From the NCBI GenBank assembly GCA_012845835.1, contig JABAKD010000016.1, forward strand, positions 19,336,696-19,400,695: DNA of 64,000 nucleotides, read 5' to 3'. Source of the stretch: Undaria pinnatifida (Eukaryota; Sar; Phaeophyceae; Laminariales; Alariaceae). Positions 1 to 12,800 of the stretch are shown in pieces (within the stretch, counting starts at the first letter, position 1; each line of letters begins with the position of its first letter). The notes under the pieces were generated by a model. The model saw only the letters and a program-made list of their open reading frames with translations, ran no database searches and had not been told where the DNA came from. The position numbers and the translations under genes are program-made.

Positions 1-700
1 TGTTGCTCACGGCGGACGTCATCAGCGCTGCCTCCCACGGTGGCACTTCCACCTTTTTTTTGGTTTTCTAAAGAAAGGCAGGCATGTTGGGGAGGGGGGG
101 GGATCGACATCAGCGCCGACTGCCACGGGTGGTAGTATACCTCCACCTTCTTGGTTATTTAGAGAAAGTCGGGCATGTTGGGAAGGAGCGGAGGGGGTGT
201 ACTCATAATCATGCATGGCCGTAGTCTATAGACAAGGGAGTGAAAGTGTTGACATCAGCGTCACTCTCACGATGGCACTTCCACCTTGATTTCTAAAGAA
301 AGTCGGGCATGTTGGGGAGGGGGTGCAGGGGTTCGATAACAGCGCCGCCTCCCACGGTGGCACCTCTACCTTTTTCTTGGTTTTCTACAGAAAGTCAGGC
401 ATTGGGGAGGGAGGGGGGGGGGAGGGCGGTCGACATCAGCGCTGCCTCCCACGGCGGCACTTCCATCTTCCTAGTGTTTCTAAATAAAATTGGGGGGGGG
501 GGGGGGGAGTTGCCGACACCAGCGCCTCTACATTCTTGGGTTTCTAAAAAAATCCCGGCATGTTGGAGAGCGCGGGGAGGGGGAGGTCCTCGTCATGAGC
601 GCCGCCTCCCACGGTGGTACCTCCACCCTTCTCTTGGATTTTAAAGGAAGTCGAGCATGTTGGGGAGGGGGGGGGGGGTCGTCGACATGCGCGCCGAACT
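1..700. repeat. Degenerate tandem repeat, unit about 85-110 bp
   Basis: About seven degenerate units follow each other. Each has a head resembling CATCAGCGCCGCCTCCCACG, then a cytosine-rich 'ggcacttccacc' block, a T-run with 'ttggttttctaaagaaa', and a 'cgggcatgttggggagg' tail ending in a G-run. Bases around 200-232 (GTGTACTCATAATCATGC and the following GCCGTAG) match the end of the dispersed element seen at 33.69 kb, so the array may have grown from part of that element. Short open frames here are by-products of the repeat and are not called as genes. Confidence 0.75.
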
Positions 701-1174
701 ATTGACAGTGCTTCTATTGTATTTGTAGACTATATGAGACCGGCAATAATATTGACAGTTCTTCCCTCCTGTTTATGTTGGAGTTGGACTTTGAGATTGG
801 AGTTGATGAACTTGATGTTCACATTGAAGTAGAAGTTGCTCCACATGAAAGAGAAGAGGTGGTATTGCTCCGCCGATTGTAATACAACCACAGTATGAAG
901 TATACACACAGCATCACTCACCGACGTTTATATGATACGTCCACTAATAATACCAGGTAGTCAACTGTAATTATCGATTGCTCCTCAGGGGTCTTTTCAG
1001 CCACTCGCCCGCCAAAACGGAGAGGAGTACTCAAATAGGGGAGCCGGAATCAAGCCGAAAAATCCCCTGTTTTTGGTGTAGGAGAGAATGAGGCGCGTTC
1101 GTTCACATTATGGGGTTGAAGAAATTCACCCTTGAAGGGGCAGCAATGTGCAACGTGTATGTGCGGTTACTTCA

Positions 1175-1480
1175 GTAGGTCGTAGGACTGCAAGTTGGCT
1201 GACTATACCATCAGTTCATGGAGAAGTGAGGGGGAGTGAGCGAGTAGGGCTGCGAGGTGGCTGACTATACTACCTATTCATTGGGAAGTGAGGGGGAGTG
1301 AGTGGGTAGGGCTGCGAGTTGGCCGACAATACTAATGGTAAGTCGCCGACTAAAATTGATTTGAGGCGGAGTTTTGCGAAATAAGCTTGTGACCGGTGCG
1401 TTCATGGCGCGCAATGCTTTTTATGTGTCGAGGAAGACATGGAGCCAGTTGGCTGGCTTACTTCGCCACTCAACCAATAA
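1175..1480 (+). repeat. Dispersed repeat L, copy 1, with a short tandem duplication
   Basis: A unit of about 70 bp (core GGGCTGCGAGTTGGC with 'gactatac' and 'aagtgagggggagtgag') is duplicated at 1185-1330. It leads into a segment with 'gtaagtcgccgacta' and ending 'ccagttggctggcttact'. The same beginning and end occur at 6570-6745, so this is a dispersed family. No coding signal is visible. Confidence 0.55.
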
Positions 1481-1559
1481 CTAAATAACTGCCCTTCAAA
1501 GTCCATCCAATCACAGCCCTAGCAGCTCGGCTGTATCTCTCGACGACGGTGCCAATGTT

Positions 1560-3210
1560 GCACAAATCGGACAGATAATCGATCCCCCTTGACGATCTAG
1601 ATATTTCAGGGAAGATCTGTATGGTCTAGCTCATGTGACCGGGTGGGAGCTGTGCGATCTGCATGCCTTAGCAAATGTTTCCAGGGTTAGATCTGTCCTC
1701 TGCATATACAGATTATGCACAACATCCAACAACGGCAGACACGGGATCTACTGTAGATGACCTACAATCAGTACATCATTCTCTGCCCGAAGTGTGCAAT
1801 GTTGACACTTCTTTCCTTCTATTTACAGATGCCAAGTGTCACGATAAGATATAAACCGTCTGCGGTCCGCAACGCATCCGCCCCTGGTTCAAGGCGGGAA
1901 GATCCGGCGGGTAAAGACGACGGCGGTTACAATTCACACGTGGAACAGATCACCGATCCCCACTAGATGATCTAAACCTCTCGAGTGAAGATATGCATGG
2001 TCCAGTTCATGTTGACAGGTGGGAGCTGCACGATCTGCACGAGTTAGCACATGTTTCCTGTGTTGGATACGTGGTTCTTGAGTAACCCCACGGTAGCGGT
2101 TGCACTTTTTGAGCCAAAAGGTTTTTCTGGCCGGTTCAGTTCCTTAAGTGAGAACTACCGGCTAGTCTCGACACTTTCACGACTACGTCTATTTAAGGAC
2201 CAGAGCATACAAGCATTCGTCGGATTGCGTGAGGCGAATGCCTTCGAAGCCATGTTTCGGGTGATATATTGAGCTCCTCAAGTCAAGATAGGAGCTCAGT
2301 AACTTCTGCGGCACCCCTGCCGTGGGAGGACTCTCTTACGGATGTAGATCCCGCACGACATTTCATCACAGTAGATAAAGGATCTACGGTAGACGCATTC
2401 TACGATGATAGAGGTATACCACTTTTTGCCAAAAGTATTTCCTGAATGAACGGGCTCCTTCACGCCTTTACAACTGGAAAACCTTTTGGGGAACAAAAAA
2501 TACTTGAAGTTAGTGTGGGGAGGGATTCGGGGACTCCAAAGGGGTTATTGACACAAAATCGTCGGAATGCCATCCTTGTTTTGCGCTCTGAATGTGTTGC
2601 ATACCTACGTAGGCCATGGATTTAGTTTTAGTCATCCGATTGGATATAGTTTGCCCAAAATCGTTCTTGGGGTCAGGTGTGAAGCCCCTCAAGCGAGGGG
2701 CTCCAGAAAAAAAAAGATGAACATCTACCTTAGCACGCCTCGGTAGATGATCTACAGCAGTAGATTGTGATCTGTCCGATGTGTGTCACGTTTCGATGAC
2801 ACGTTGAACTTTTCTTTCCATCAGTTTGGAGGTGCAAAATCTCACGACAAAGCATAAACCCTGCGCTGCAATCAGCGATGCACCCTATCCGTCGGATTCA
2901 ACGCCGGAAGATCCTGAGGGTAGAAACGATGGTTACATTTGGACTGCATGTTGACACTTCCTTCCATCCTATTGTATAAAAACAACTTCCAATAAATTAG
3001 CTGTGAGTTCCACCCGCTTGAGTGGTCGATAGTCCTTGTTGCAAGCTGCGTGATGCGAATCCCAAACAGCACGACAAGATACAAACCTTCGGCTGCATTA
3101 AGCGATGCACCCGCCGGGTTCAACGCTGGAAGACCCGTCGTGTACGTTGAGGTTAAGTTTCGCATTTGGAAGACAACGCGCGTGCACATGATGAAATCTT
3201 CGGCCACACA
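1560..3210 (+). repeat. Composite of degenerate direct repeats (family M)
   Basis: Two kinds of related block alternate. Blocks at about 1575-1690 and 1950-2065 share 'gatcccc', 'gtgggagctg', 'cgatctgca' and 'gcaaatgtttcc'-like strings. Blocks at about 1740-1930, 2735-2935 and 3055-3165 share a T-rich stretch, then 'cacgacaagatacaaacc', 'gcgatgcacc' and 'ttcaacgccggaagatcc'-like strings. Divergence is high, so this is old duplicated DNA. No open frame of note fits a known protein. Confidence 0.55.
2990..3065 (+). repeat. Conserved ~75-bp motif E, copy 1 (divergent)
   Basis: Contains 'agctgtgagttc', 'ggtcgata' and 'ttgcaagctgcgt' in the same order and spacing as the better preserved copies at 12.76, 26.15 and 42.48 kb. 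The role is unknown; see findings. Confidence 0.5.
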
Positions 3211-3940
3211 GCTACGTTGTCTTTGATACTGGTATATAAACTCTAGAGGCTACGTCTGCTGTTGATTGTACACTCGCGGTCCGGTGGTAGCGCGCCACCC
3301 TACAGCGCGAGGTCCCAGTTCAGTGCTGTGATACTCGCTTATCACAACCTCGTGGCTACAGTACAGCACTATCCCGAACAGTTGGGGATCCCACTTTAAT
3401 GCGGGTATCATCGCCTGGAAAGGCACCGCTCTAACGAGGGGTCACGACTGCTGTACTCCTCTCTTGGCTTCACAGAAGAGAGGGGAGAGGAACTTCTGTT
3501 TCCTCTCAACACTCATAGGCGACGCTTCTCGACGATGAACAAGGCGCATTATTGAGCAGTGTCCTCTTCTTTAGCAAGGATATACCAGGTACAAGGTTCC
3601 CCTCCGGAAAGTGTGTATAGAGAATGGCGCAAGGACACATTATTATCACTACCGGACGACATGACCATTTATTGTACATACAAAAAGACTTGCGCGGAAA
3701 AAATAACGATTTCGCATTCAACCGCAGTACTGCTTGGGTAGTACTCAATAGCAGTACTTTTTGCACTTTTTGGGTACTCAATAGACGTGCCCATGACCGC
3801 AATCTGTTAACGTTGTTGAGAAAACACTCTAAAACACAACATTTACTTTTAGACCGTTTGTATGATACGTATGTATGATTCCGAGGACAGGGCCACGCTT
3901 CGAATTCCAGCTAGGTAGGGATCGCCAGGAAGCGAGAAGG
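3210..3940. other. Non-coding stretch without recognised features
   Basis: Nothing recognisable apart from one TACCAGGTA motif at 3583-3591. Open frames are short and lack protein-like composition. Confidence 0.4.
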
Positions 3941-3945
3941 GGCAC

Positions 3946-5345
3946 GTGTGGGGGAGGCATGGCAGACCCACACCGATGGCTTGGGAGTTGAGATGTGAGT
4001 GTAGAATAGAATGCAAAGAGCGCATATCAAGAACGAGAGAGCAAGAGGACGACACACGACAGGCTATGACAAAAGCAACTCGCCGCCGTAGAGAGGATAC
4101 GGCACGCGCACATTGCCCTGCCTGCTGCTGCTGCTGCTGGGCGACAGGGTAGTACACACGGCGTCGTGATTCCCGCATTTTGTTTGGTGTCTTGTTATCT
4201 GTGACGTAGGCAAGAAATCTCCGTAAAAATTGATGCACGTAAAAAAAACTGCCTCTGTAGACTAAAATGTAAAGATTGGTTTGTATCTAATTTACTATTC
4301 CAAAGGTTCTTGTATTTCCGTCCAAATTACGTGACCAATGAGCTAGAGCACACCCACGCAGCGGCAGCACAGCAGAAATATGCGGTATGGTGGAGTGACA
4401 GATGACAGGCTCCGACAAAAGCGCCTCGCCACAGCATAGCGAGGACACGCCACGCGCACGTACATGACGTATCCTACTGCTGCTGTGCGGTAGGGTTGTA
4501 CACGTAGCGTTGTCGTGTTCTCATGTTGTCTGGTGCTTGTCATTGTGGTGTGGGCAAAATCTCCGACACGAAACGTTACCCCTGGTATTTTCGGAAAAAT
4601 ACTGCCTCTGTAAACGTAAATGTAAGGATGGGTTGGTATATAAATTACTGTTACAAACGCCCCTATACTTGCGCCCAAAGTGGCGCGATTTATGGACATG
4701 CTATGGGCATGCGCACGCAGCGGCAGCACAGCAGAAACATGGGGTATGGTGGGGTGACAAATGGCAGGCACCGACACAAACAACTCGCCCCAGCATAGCG
4801 AGGATACGCCATACACATACATTGTGTCGCCTACTGTTGTTGCTGTGCGGCGGGGTTTAGGCGTTGTGCTCTCCGCATGTCGTCTGCTGTCTTGTCATCC
4901 ACGATCTTTGCGAAAAAACTGAAAAATTACGCGCGGAAAAATCTTGCCTCTCCAAATCTTACGAATGAACACGGGGATAGGAGATGCGGAAACCCCAACG
5001 CGGGGATGTTGCGGAAACCATGGCGCGATCGATGGACATGATCGCAGGCAGCGGCAGCACAGCAGAATTATGTGGCATGATAGAGTGACAAATGACAGGC
5101 TCCGATAAACAACTCGTCGCAGCATAGCGAGGACACGCCGTTGTGCGCACATGCATACATGGTGTTGCCAATTGCTGCTGCTGTGGTGCAGGGTTGTATG
5201 TAGCGTTGTGCTCTCTGCATGCTGTCTACCGTCTGTCATTTGCGATCTTCGCAAAAAATAATTATTAAAAAAAACGCGGAAAAAACTGCCTTTCCAAATC
5301 TTACGTACGTACACGGGGATAGGGGATGCGGAAACCCGGGGATTT
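3946..5345. repeat. Tandem repeat, four units of about 340-360 bp
   Basis: Four degenerate head-to-tail units. Landmarks recurring in order are GCGGCAGCACAGCAGAA (at about 4360, 4718 and 5051), 'gacaggctccgac', 'agcatagcgagga', 'cacgccacgcgcac', a CTG run with 'gggttgta', 'gttgtctggtgc' and 'gaaaaactgcctct'. The first unit is the most diverged and carries a short CTG run at about 4121-4139. Spacing between the cleanest landmarks is about 358 and 333 bp. Open frames on both strands follow the repeat and do not look like genes. Confidence 0.8.
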
Positions 5346-5599
5346 GCCTTAAAAATGCCCAAGGCCAAAAAAGTAAGAAGGGCTTGCAACGCTCGACGCA
5401 CTGCACGGATCGCGCCCAAACCTCGGGCAAAGTGACCCCAAGGTCCGAATTGTGCTCAACCCCTCTGACGTTTCGGAAAAAGGTGCGAGCACGAAGATAT
5501 ATGTCCGAAGACATACAGGTGCATTGTTGTCCTCCTTTATAGCAAGGATATACGAGGCATAGAGTATACGCGACTTATTGCAACAACTTGGGGCATGGA

Positions 5600-5935
5600 T
5601 ACCAAGCCCGGAGAGGAAACTCGGATAGAATCGGGGACGATGTATTGAGACGAATTGGGCCATGTGTGTACTATACCCTGCCCGTATACCATACCGTACG
5701 TAGCAATTTATCGGGAAATTTCGGGGATGATTCTGTCTGAAAAATTGGGCCATACTAGCACGTGTACCACAGCATTTGTGGGGAATTGCATGTGCCCAAA
5801 ACTGTGTATGCGCGTGTACCCTGTCCGCATATCTGGTATCGTACGAGCGTTTATCGGATATTATTGGGGATGATCCTGCTGTGCGAAAATCTGGGCCATC
5901 GATATCAAACCTTGCCTGCATACGACGTATAAAAT
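5600..5935 (+). repeat. Degenerate direct duplication of about 120-150 bp
   Basis: Strings such as 'ttgggccat', 'gtaccctg(c/t)cc', 'accgtacg', 'tttatcgg' and 'ggggatgat' recur in the same order at about 5655-5755 and 5812-5900. A minus-strand open frame across the block (5349-5996) is not supported as a gene, because it simply spans this duplication. Confidence 0.5.
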
Positions 5936-6389
5936 GTACCTGGTAGCTATTAATAGCGTCACTTGCTGCGTATCCTTGACGAGAGACATTCACCACGTAT
6001 CACATGCACGCGCGGTTCAAGTATGCTACGAAGCTTGCAAAATAAAAGCTTCGACAAATGCCTCGATTTCACAGCTGAGGCGTCTTTTTCGATTGTTATA
6101 AAACAAAACGTACACATAGCGTCATCGGGGATACCTTCAGAGTGCTTTCTTCCTTGCGTTTGCAAGCACGTCTCGCGCGCGAGGTGTAGAAAAACGGGCT
6201 CGAGATTCCCCCCTTCTTGGTCTCTTAATAGTGTATGACACGCAGTATGTACTGACTGCATTCGTTACTACAGCACTCCGTATTTGCACGGCAGTCATCC
6301 TCCTACTCCTGGCGGTTGCGCTGGGTTTCGAATCTTGGCTGGCGTCTTAATATTCAAGGTACTGGTGTGATTGAAGACAAACGCGCGCC

Positions 6390-6452
6390 CGGCTGGTGTG
6401 ACTTCGGCGGTGCGGGCGGCGTTACACCACCGCCGAAGTAACACCAAGGCTG
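6390..6452. repeat. Short hairpin-forming inverted repeat
   Basis: GGTGTGACTTCGGCGGTG is followed about a dozen bases later by CACCGCCGAAGTAACACC, an almost perfect 18-bp inverted repeat that would fold into a stem. It could be the core of a small foldback element or MITE. No gene context explains it. Confidence 0.6.
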
Positions 6453-6564
6453 TAGTGCAGCAGTAATGCGAGATTCTCGAGGGTTCTTGCCCAACAACTA
6501 CCGTAGCCCGTACTACAGCACTAGACTAGATTCTTATGATATGCATGCGAATACCACAGCAGCG

Positions 6565-6760
6565 GGGCTGTGAAAGTTGGCTTACTATAATAATAGTAAG
6601 TCGCCGACTACTTACCAGTTGGTTAGGTATTTCGTGTAGTATTGCCGTTTGTTGCGTGCGGTAATTCACGGCGTTCTGCGTCTTTTTACCCGTGGCCTGC
6701 GTTTGATCTCGAAAAACGTTGCCCGTAAGTCAGTTAGTTGGCTTACTGCGCCATCAATGC
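6565..6760 (+). repeat. Dispersed repeat L, copy 2
   Basis: Begins with GGGGCTGTGAAAGTTGGC and 'gtaagtcgccgactac' and ends with 'agttagttggcttactgcgcc', matching the order in the copy at 1310-1480. The middle is diverged. Confidence 0.5.
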
Positions 6761-7204
6761 ATATTTAATCATTAGCGCTAAGGCCGAGGGGGATCCCAAC
6801 TATCCTCCACCCCCAGGTTTCCGGGTCACTTGGGTTTCTTTTCATTCTATTAATAATCTATAGATATTGTTTTAGTGCAGTCAATTACGTTGCATTTTGA
6901 AAACGCTGCATTCCGACCTGCAAGCACTGGGTGCCTCAGCCAACACGGGTATCTACGCACAGTGATGCATCCACAGCAGCTCGCGATTATATTCAGAGGG
7001 ATCCTCCGCCGCGGATATATCGCCTAGCGGATTCTCCGCAGCGGGAATTTGGAAGGCCCCGCTGGATGGTCCTTTGACCCGAGCGCCGAGGGAGCGATGA
7101 CAACTGCTCGCCCTCCGCTCTCACTTCTCATCTGTCCTTGTCTCTCCTTCAGTCAACGGGACTGCTGTATCAGCCCGTGTTGTCACACACTACGCCATCG
7201 TAGT

Positions 7205-7560
7205 TCAACAGTTGTTGTTATTGTTGTTCTCACATTAACTCGCATGATCAAGTCCGTGGTCACAGGACAGGCTCCAGTCACTCTAGAGCTGAGGAATACC
7301 CTAGGGAAAAACACAAAACAACCCAAGGCGGTACACGCACATATCACAGCTGACGCAATTCATGCCTCCACCAGAAACATATAAAAGTGAAATCGGGAGT
7401 CAGTCTACGATGTGCCAGGTCTATACCTGGTGCATACGTCTCATTACTCGCGCCTGGAAAAACCGACCATACCGCTTGCCACCCAAGAAAGACTACCACG
7501 TATATATTACACGTAGTATCTTTCACTACGCATACGCACGACAGACGCACAGTAAGAACA
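7205..7560 (+). repeat. Dispersed repeat B, copy 1 (possible retroposon)
   Basis: Starts with a GTT run, then CTCACATTAACTCGCAT and 'aagtccgtggtcacagg', and runs to 'actacgcatacgcacgac'. It matches 20189-20545 closely over about 350 bp. A truncated copy lies at 43.79 kb and a 3'-end copy on the minus strand at 62.2 kb. The simple-sequence head and the A/G-rich tail of one copy suggest a retroposon, but no polymerase III box was recognised. Confidence 0.75.
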
Positions 7561-8005
7561 CTTGGCTATCGCAGAGAGGAGTGGGATCACGACCTACCGA
7601 CGGGCTTGACTAGAAATCCTTCTTGGCGTCTGACGGCAGTTGATTTATCAACTACGCCTGTCGATTCGTAGTCTGGAGATGTCTTCTACAGAAAATCAGC
7701 AGGAGAACCGGGAGCACCTCGACGCTTCCGCGGCGGGACAAAGATACGCCTCGTTCGCATGGCGCATTGGAAGACGAAGGACTGCCTCCTTAGTCTTTCA
7801 ACATGCCTCGCGAATGAGGCGTATCCTTGTCTGCCGCCGAAGCGTCGAGGTGTCCAGGTTCTGCTGGGTCTTGTTCATTAGACATTCCAGACTACGAATC
7901 GACACGCGTAGTTGATAAATAACTGCCGTCAGACGCCAATAAGGACTCCAAGTCAAGACCGTCGGTGGGTCGTGATCCCATTCCTCTGTGCGATGGCCAT
8001 GTGTT
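7560..8005. mobile_element. Foldback element with ~200-bp inverted arms
   Basis: The left arm (about 7565-7775) and right arm (about 7800-8000) are reverse complements with some differences. Matching strings include 'tggctatcgcagaga' against 'tgtgcgatggcca', and 'cgacgcttccgcggcgg' against 'ccgccgaagcgtcg'. The loop is only about 20 bp. No transposase is present, so this is a non-autonomous foldback or MITE-like element. It abuts repeat B on its left. Confidence 0.8.
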
Positions 8006-8504
8006 ATTACTGCAGTTATTAAATACTCGCACCGATTTGACAAAACTTCCCTTAGGGAGCCCCCGCGGCCTTAATAAAGTCCAGCGAGCTCACAGCCCTA
8101 CTCACAGCGAACGAATGCTGATTCAGTAGGTACAGCAGGAGATGTTCGGCTTGTGCTCGCCGAATCATTGATTGCGGGGTCAGTACGCAACTAAGTTTCA
8201 CAAACCCGGGCAAGCTTACGGCAACTCGCGAGACTTATTAAATCGTCGCAAACCATCCCGAATGCGTCGACCGCTGCAGTCTTCGGCGGCCTTGCTTTTG
8301 TGTTTTGAATGCGGCAAGAATCGCCCCCCCCACCTTTTTTACGTCGAACACATACGGCCTACTTCCAAGTAAGAATAAACAGTGGTCGTGCTCTCGTGCT
8401 GCTTCTACTGCTTAGTACCCGTATGCATACAGCTACGGATACGAACTTCCGGACCGCAGGCAGGAGCTTTGCTTCCGGCCGAAATGCCACACGTGCACGG
8501 GCAG

Positions 8505-8505
8505 C

Positions 8506-8552
<47 letters not shown>
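8505..8552. repeat. CAG trinucleotide microsatellite
   Basis: An almost pure CAG run of about 16 units. Translations as poly-Ala, poly-Ser or poly-Gln in the different frames are a consequence of the repeat. Confidence 0.9.
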
Positions 8553-8554
<2 letters not shown>

Positions 8555-9015
8555 GGCAGCAGTATTGTGTGTGTCGTCTATATCGTACCAGGTATTGGTC
8601 AAAATATTTCTCGAAAACTCAGTTTGAATCACAACAGAACACAGACAGACATCCTTCTCGAAAGCTTTAGATTGACATACACCGGTATATGCGGATACGT
8701 GGATACATGCTTAAACGCGACAGACACAACGGACAAGGCCATTGCCACCATCACCAACACCGTCATCACCACAATTATCAGTAGCAGCAGGAAGAAGGAA
8801 ACGAGCACGACCGCAGTAGTCTATGTCGTACAGAAGTACTGCTCACAACCCCCCCCCCAAGTGTGAAACCACAGTCAGCCGTAGTCAGCCCCCGGCACAG
8901 GTGCAGCAGCAAATCACGTGTTCATTATCACCATCACCACCATCATCATCAGCTACGCCACCAATACCACCACCACCACCAGCAACAACAGCAACCAGGA
9001 AGTAGAACAACTCAC

Positions 9016-9288
9016 CACGACCGACTTGAGCCCGGAAAGGTCCTTAGCTTCCGCAGCCTCAAGCGCCTTCTTCGCAGCAGCCTTGGCCGCCTTCTCGTCC
9101 TGTTTCCGGTTGGCCTCGTCTTCCCGCTTGGACCCTCTCTGGTTCGCGCCCTTGCTCCATTCTTTCGCCTCCGCCGCTTCTTCAGCAGCCTTGGCTTTAG
9201 CTTGCCTCGCGCTGGCTATCTGAGCTTGGTGGTCCCGCGCAGCGGCCACCTTGGTGTTCACTCCACTCCCCGTGTTTTTCTTCCCCAT
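9016..9288 (-). CDS. CCDC124-like protein, exon 1 (partial gene)
   Basis: The first 91 codons read MGKKNTGSGVNTKVAAAR and continue as a highly charged, Ala/Lys/Glu-rich coiled coil ending near AKDLSGLK. The short basic start followed by 'NTK(S/V)AAAR' is the hallmark I know from the N terminus of CCDC124 (yeast Lso2 relatives), small proteins that bind ribosomes and help idle ribosomes restart. The ATG lies at 9288-9286. The frame runs into a good 5' splice site (GTGAGT at 9015-9010), after which it becomes an unconvincing Leu/Val run. The conserved C-terminal half of the family, about 110-130 residues, was not found on the minus strand to the left, so later exons are missed or lie outside the window. 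The gene is divergent from the five-exon gene starting at 9857. Confidence 0.72.
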
Positions 9289-9856
9289 AATTGGTTATCC
9301 CTCAGCAAGACCTCTGCTGTTCTTGGCAGGTGTTCCGAAACACCAAGATGTGATAAAGAGCTGACTATGTCTGCGGTAGGACTATGTGGAAGTAATGGCA
9401 ATGTGGTGGGTTGTGTGCTCTCCCGACGGTGGTACCCGCCAGCAATGCTGAAGGGGCTACGAGATGACGATATCCCTTTTTGTAATAGACGTCATGAACT
9501 CAATAGAGCCATCAGGGGCTATCCCTTAGTTTTCCCGTATATTTGCGGCTAATGCAGAACTTGGAAACCCTGTATAGCGCAACCACCCTCTTAGGGAGCG
9601 CATCCTTTGCCTTGCCGAGCAACAGCTGCGAGCTCAACGTCAGAGAAGAAAACCGAGCAAGGTTTTTGGAACCACCTGAACTCGTTTGCCTCTCTGATTG
9701 CACTCGTTCAACGAGGAGGCCTCGGATAAACGGAATAAGTGCGGAGTCTATCCACCTATTCCCGTTCTATACTTGTCAGTCGTGCACCCTCTCCGGGTGT
9801 CGATACACAGACCCTTTCTCGCAAGCACGCCACCCACAACATCGACAGGCACAAGC
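9289..9856. promoter_or_regulatory. Bidirectional intergenic region between divergent genes
   Basis: 568 bp separate the start codons of the minus-strand CCDC124-like gene and the plus-strand five-exon gene. It must hold both 5' leaders and probably both promoters. No TATA box or other known element could be assigned with confidence. The promoter role is inferred from gene arrangement only. Confidence 0.4.
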
Positions 9857-12800
9857 ATGTCCAATTTCGAGAACAACTCGTCGGCAACAGGGGGTGGGGG
9901 GGGGGCAGGAGGTGGACAGCTAGCGGAGGCTGCCAACGCTAATGATACGACCACCGCCACCAACAGCAACAACAGCGCCGGAACAGGCACCGGTCCCATC
10001 CCAGCCGAAGGGAGGGGGGGGGCGTCATCCTATGCCCCTGCTGCGGCCGACGTAGACAGTGGTGGTGGTGGTGCTGGTGGTGGTGGTGGCAGTGAGCCGC
10101 TCACAGCAGAGGAGGCCCAAGCCGTGCTTAGCGAGCAGCCCACGGGCGTGGAGCCGTCGGAGTCGGAGATGGGGGACAGGAAGGATGCTCGGAGCTCGGC
10201 CGACAACCTGCTGCCAACCGACAAGCTTGAGAACGGACTCAAGCACGTGAGGGAGAGAGGGTGTTTCGTTTTTCGCAGACAAGAGGGAGCTACGAGCTAC
10301 ATACTTTCCTGTACAGCAGTAAACGAGCACGCATATCACACAGCAGGGACGGGGCATGCACCTTGTCCTGCTGTATCGGGTTAATACGAGTATGTACCAG
10401 TACCGGTGGTACGTGCTTGTGATACGAGCTTGCGCTCCTAAGGGTACAGCAATACTACAATCACAAATACCTGGTACGACTTCCTATTTTCGTTCACAAT
10501 GCGTGACGTATGTACACTGCCCGTGTACTCGTATCTCAGAAGAAAGGCAAAATGGCACAGCGTAGAGCTGCACATGAGTAGCCAAACGAACAGCAGTACC
10601 AGGTAGTAGTTTGTAGTTGGTTGAGTGGATTGTTGATGATTGACAGCACGGGGCCGCTAGCCCCAGACAGGCCCCAGAGTTATCATGTTGAATGTTGAAG
10701 GTTGAACTGAAGAACGTGCTGCAGGCTGCACATAAAGGTGTATTCATAACATGAGTACCAACGGTGTCACTACTGCTGTACCCGGTGCCTGTGGGATGTC
10801 AGCATCACGTTTGCGATGTTTCCTTCCTTTCTGTACATACTGCTGTTGTTGTGAGCTGTTGCGTTCATTTCTTGCTGATATTTGCTGCTGCTGCTGTGGT
10901 CTGCAGCAGCGCAAACTCCAGCATGTTACAAGGCCATGCTATAATACTGTATACTACGCCGTGTTTCCACGTCTATACATTGCAGACTTGATTTGCTACT
11001 TCAAGTACAGCAGTAGAAATAGTTGGCACTCCTGCTGTCTGCTCGTGCTGCCTGACCTCGTGACTTGTGACTGGTCCCCGTGTTTCCCTTTATTTCAAAG
11101 CCTTCACGACTCGTAGCGCTTAGGTACTTGTACCTATGCTAATTATTGACTATGTGCCCTGGAACGAAGATGTTAATATTTGTCGGCCAATACTAAATGC
11201 CCCCTCCCTCCCTTTATTTCTGTGTTTGTGCATGAGCCTCCCCCTTCCTCGACGTCCATTCTCACGTGTCTGACTGTCTATCTCTTTATCTCTGCCCTTC
11301 TGTTTCTCTGCCTCTCTTGTCTCTATTTCTCTCTGTCTGTTTGTCTGTCTCTCCGTCTCTCTGTCTCTCCGTCTCTGTCGGTCGGCGTGTTTCTTTTTGA
11401 TTCAGGCTCGGATGTTGCTAGCGACGGGGTGGGCGGGTCTGGCGTCAAGCATGCGCGACTTGGAGAGGACGGAGACGGTCGGAAAGCTGAAGGAGGGAAC
11501 CGCGACGATGATTGACAGAAGCATGGACGGCCTCAGCAAGGTTAGCTGCTCGCGGGATGAGGTTGTCCTGCTGCATAAGAGATACGTAGTAAATACCTTG
11601 TGCCAGTATATTACAGTGGCGTACCCACTTTACCCCTTCTAGGACCTGTTAGGACTGCAGAAAGGCTCTTGCACTAATTCCGAGTAGTGTGTACACACAA
11701 TCGTGGGTGCAGTTCTAAAGGGGTTAAGGCCAACCTGTGACAAGCCAACTTAAGTGGTTTTATCCCTGCTATGATCTTGTCTTTTACCACTGCGAAAATT
11801 ATCCCATACCAATTCCAAGTAGCATTTGTTTCGTGACAAGCCGATTTTTCCTGGTTGTAAATCTCCCAAAAAGTCTTAACCGGGTGGTCTAGAAAGGGGC
11901 ACATCACTTCTGTTGAGATAGGAATAAATGCTATGAACGGTAATGTAGGAACCGTTAGAGCAACAATGTGATTGAGAAACGTTTGTTACATTTCCGTCCA
12001 GAGCGGTAACAACTAGAGTGCGGACAAATACAAAGAGAAGAGAAAAGCGGCTGGTGACGACAGCATGATGGCCACAAGAGAGGGGGGGAGATTGGTAGTG
12101 TGTGCATCTGGGAGAGAGAATTCGAGTATGGAGAAAAAGCTTGAAATACCTGGTATGCCCGTAACGTGCACCAGCTACATATTCGAGAACTCCGTATGAT
12201 AATAATCTCTTGTGTTCAAAGTGTAATTACAGCTGGTAATTTGTTCGTTAATTAATTTGTTTTTGTCAGTTTTACGAGCGATTTGATGGCCACGTATCTT
12301 CATGAGCCGTGTGTCGCTTAGCGCTGTTTTTTTCCGATCCACCAAGATAACGCCGCCGTCCGCCCTCCCCCTCCAACCCCAGCCCCCCCCCCCCCCCCCC
12401 TCTCCTTCCCGTCCCCTCCGCTACCGCCCCCCCACGCACCCACTCACTCACCCACCCACGCACCCGCCCACCCACGCACCCCGCGGCTCGCTCTGCCCCG
12501 CCCTTTACTTGTTCGTCTCGTGTGTTGCGTTTGTTGTTTGTGAAGGTTGGGTGCAAGGTGGCGGAGGTAACAGACAAGGGCGTCCAAGCCGTCGGGGCTA
12601 AGATGGAGGAAGCCGCCCCTACCATCGGAAGGTATTTTTATTTTTCTTAATATAAGCACCTTTTGGAGGATGTTTTTTCTACTATGGAAAAGCCGCCCCT
12701 ACGATCAGCAGGTATTGTAATGTTCATGTACGTACTGGTATCTTACTGTATGTTATAAAATTATTATAACGACGTCAGCTGTGAGTTCGACGAATTTAGG

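Noticed and set aside
5349-5996. Minus-strand 215-codon frame
   Set aside because: It spans a degenerate direct duplication, shows no known motif, and has unconvincing composition.
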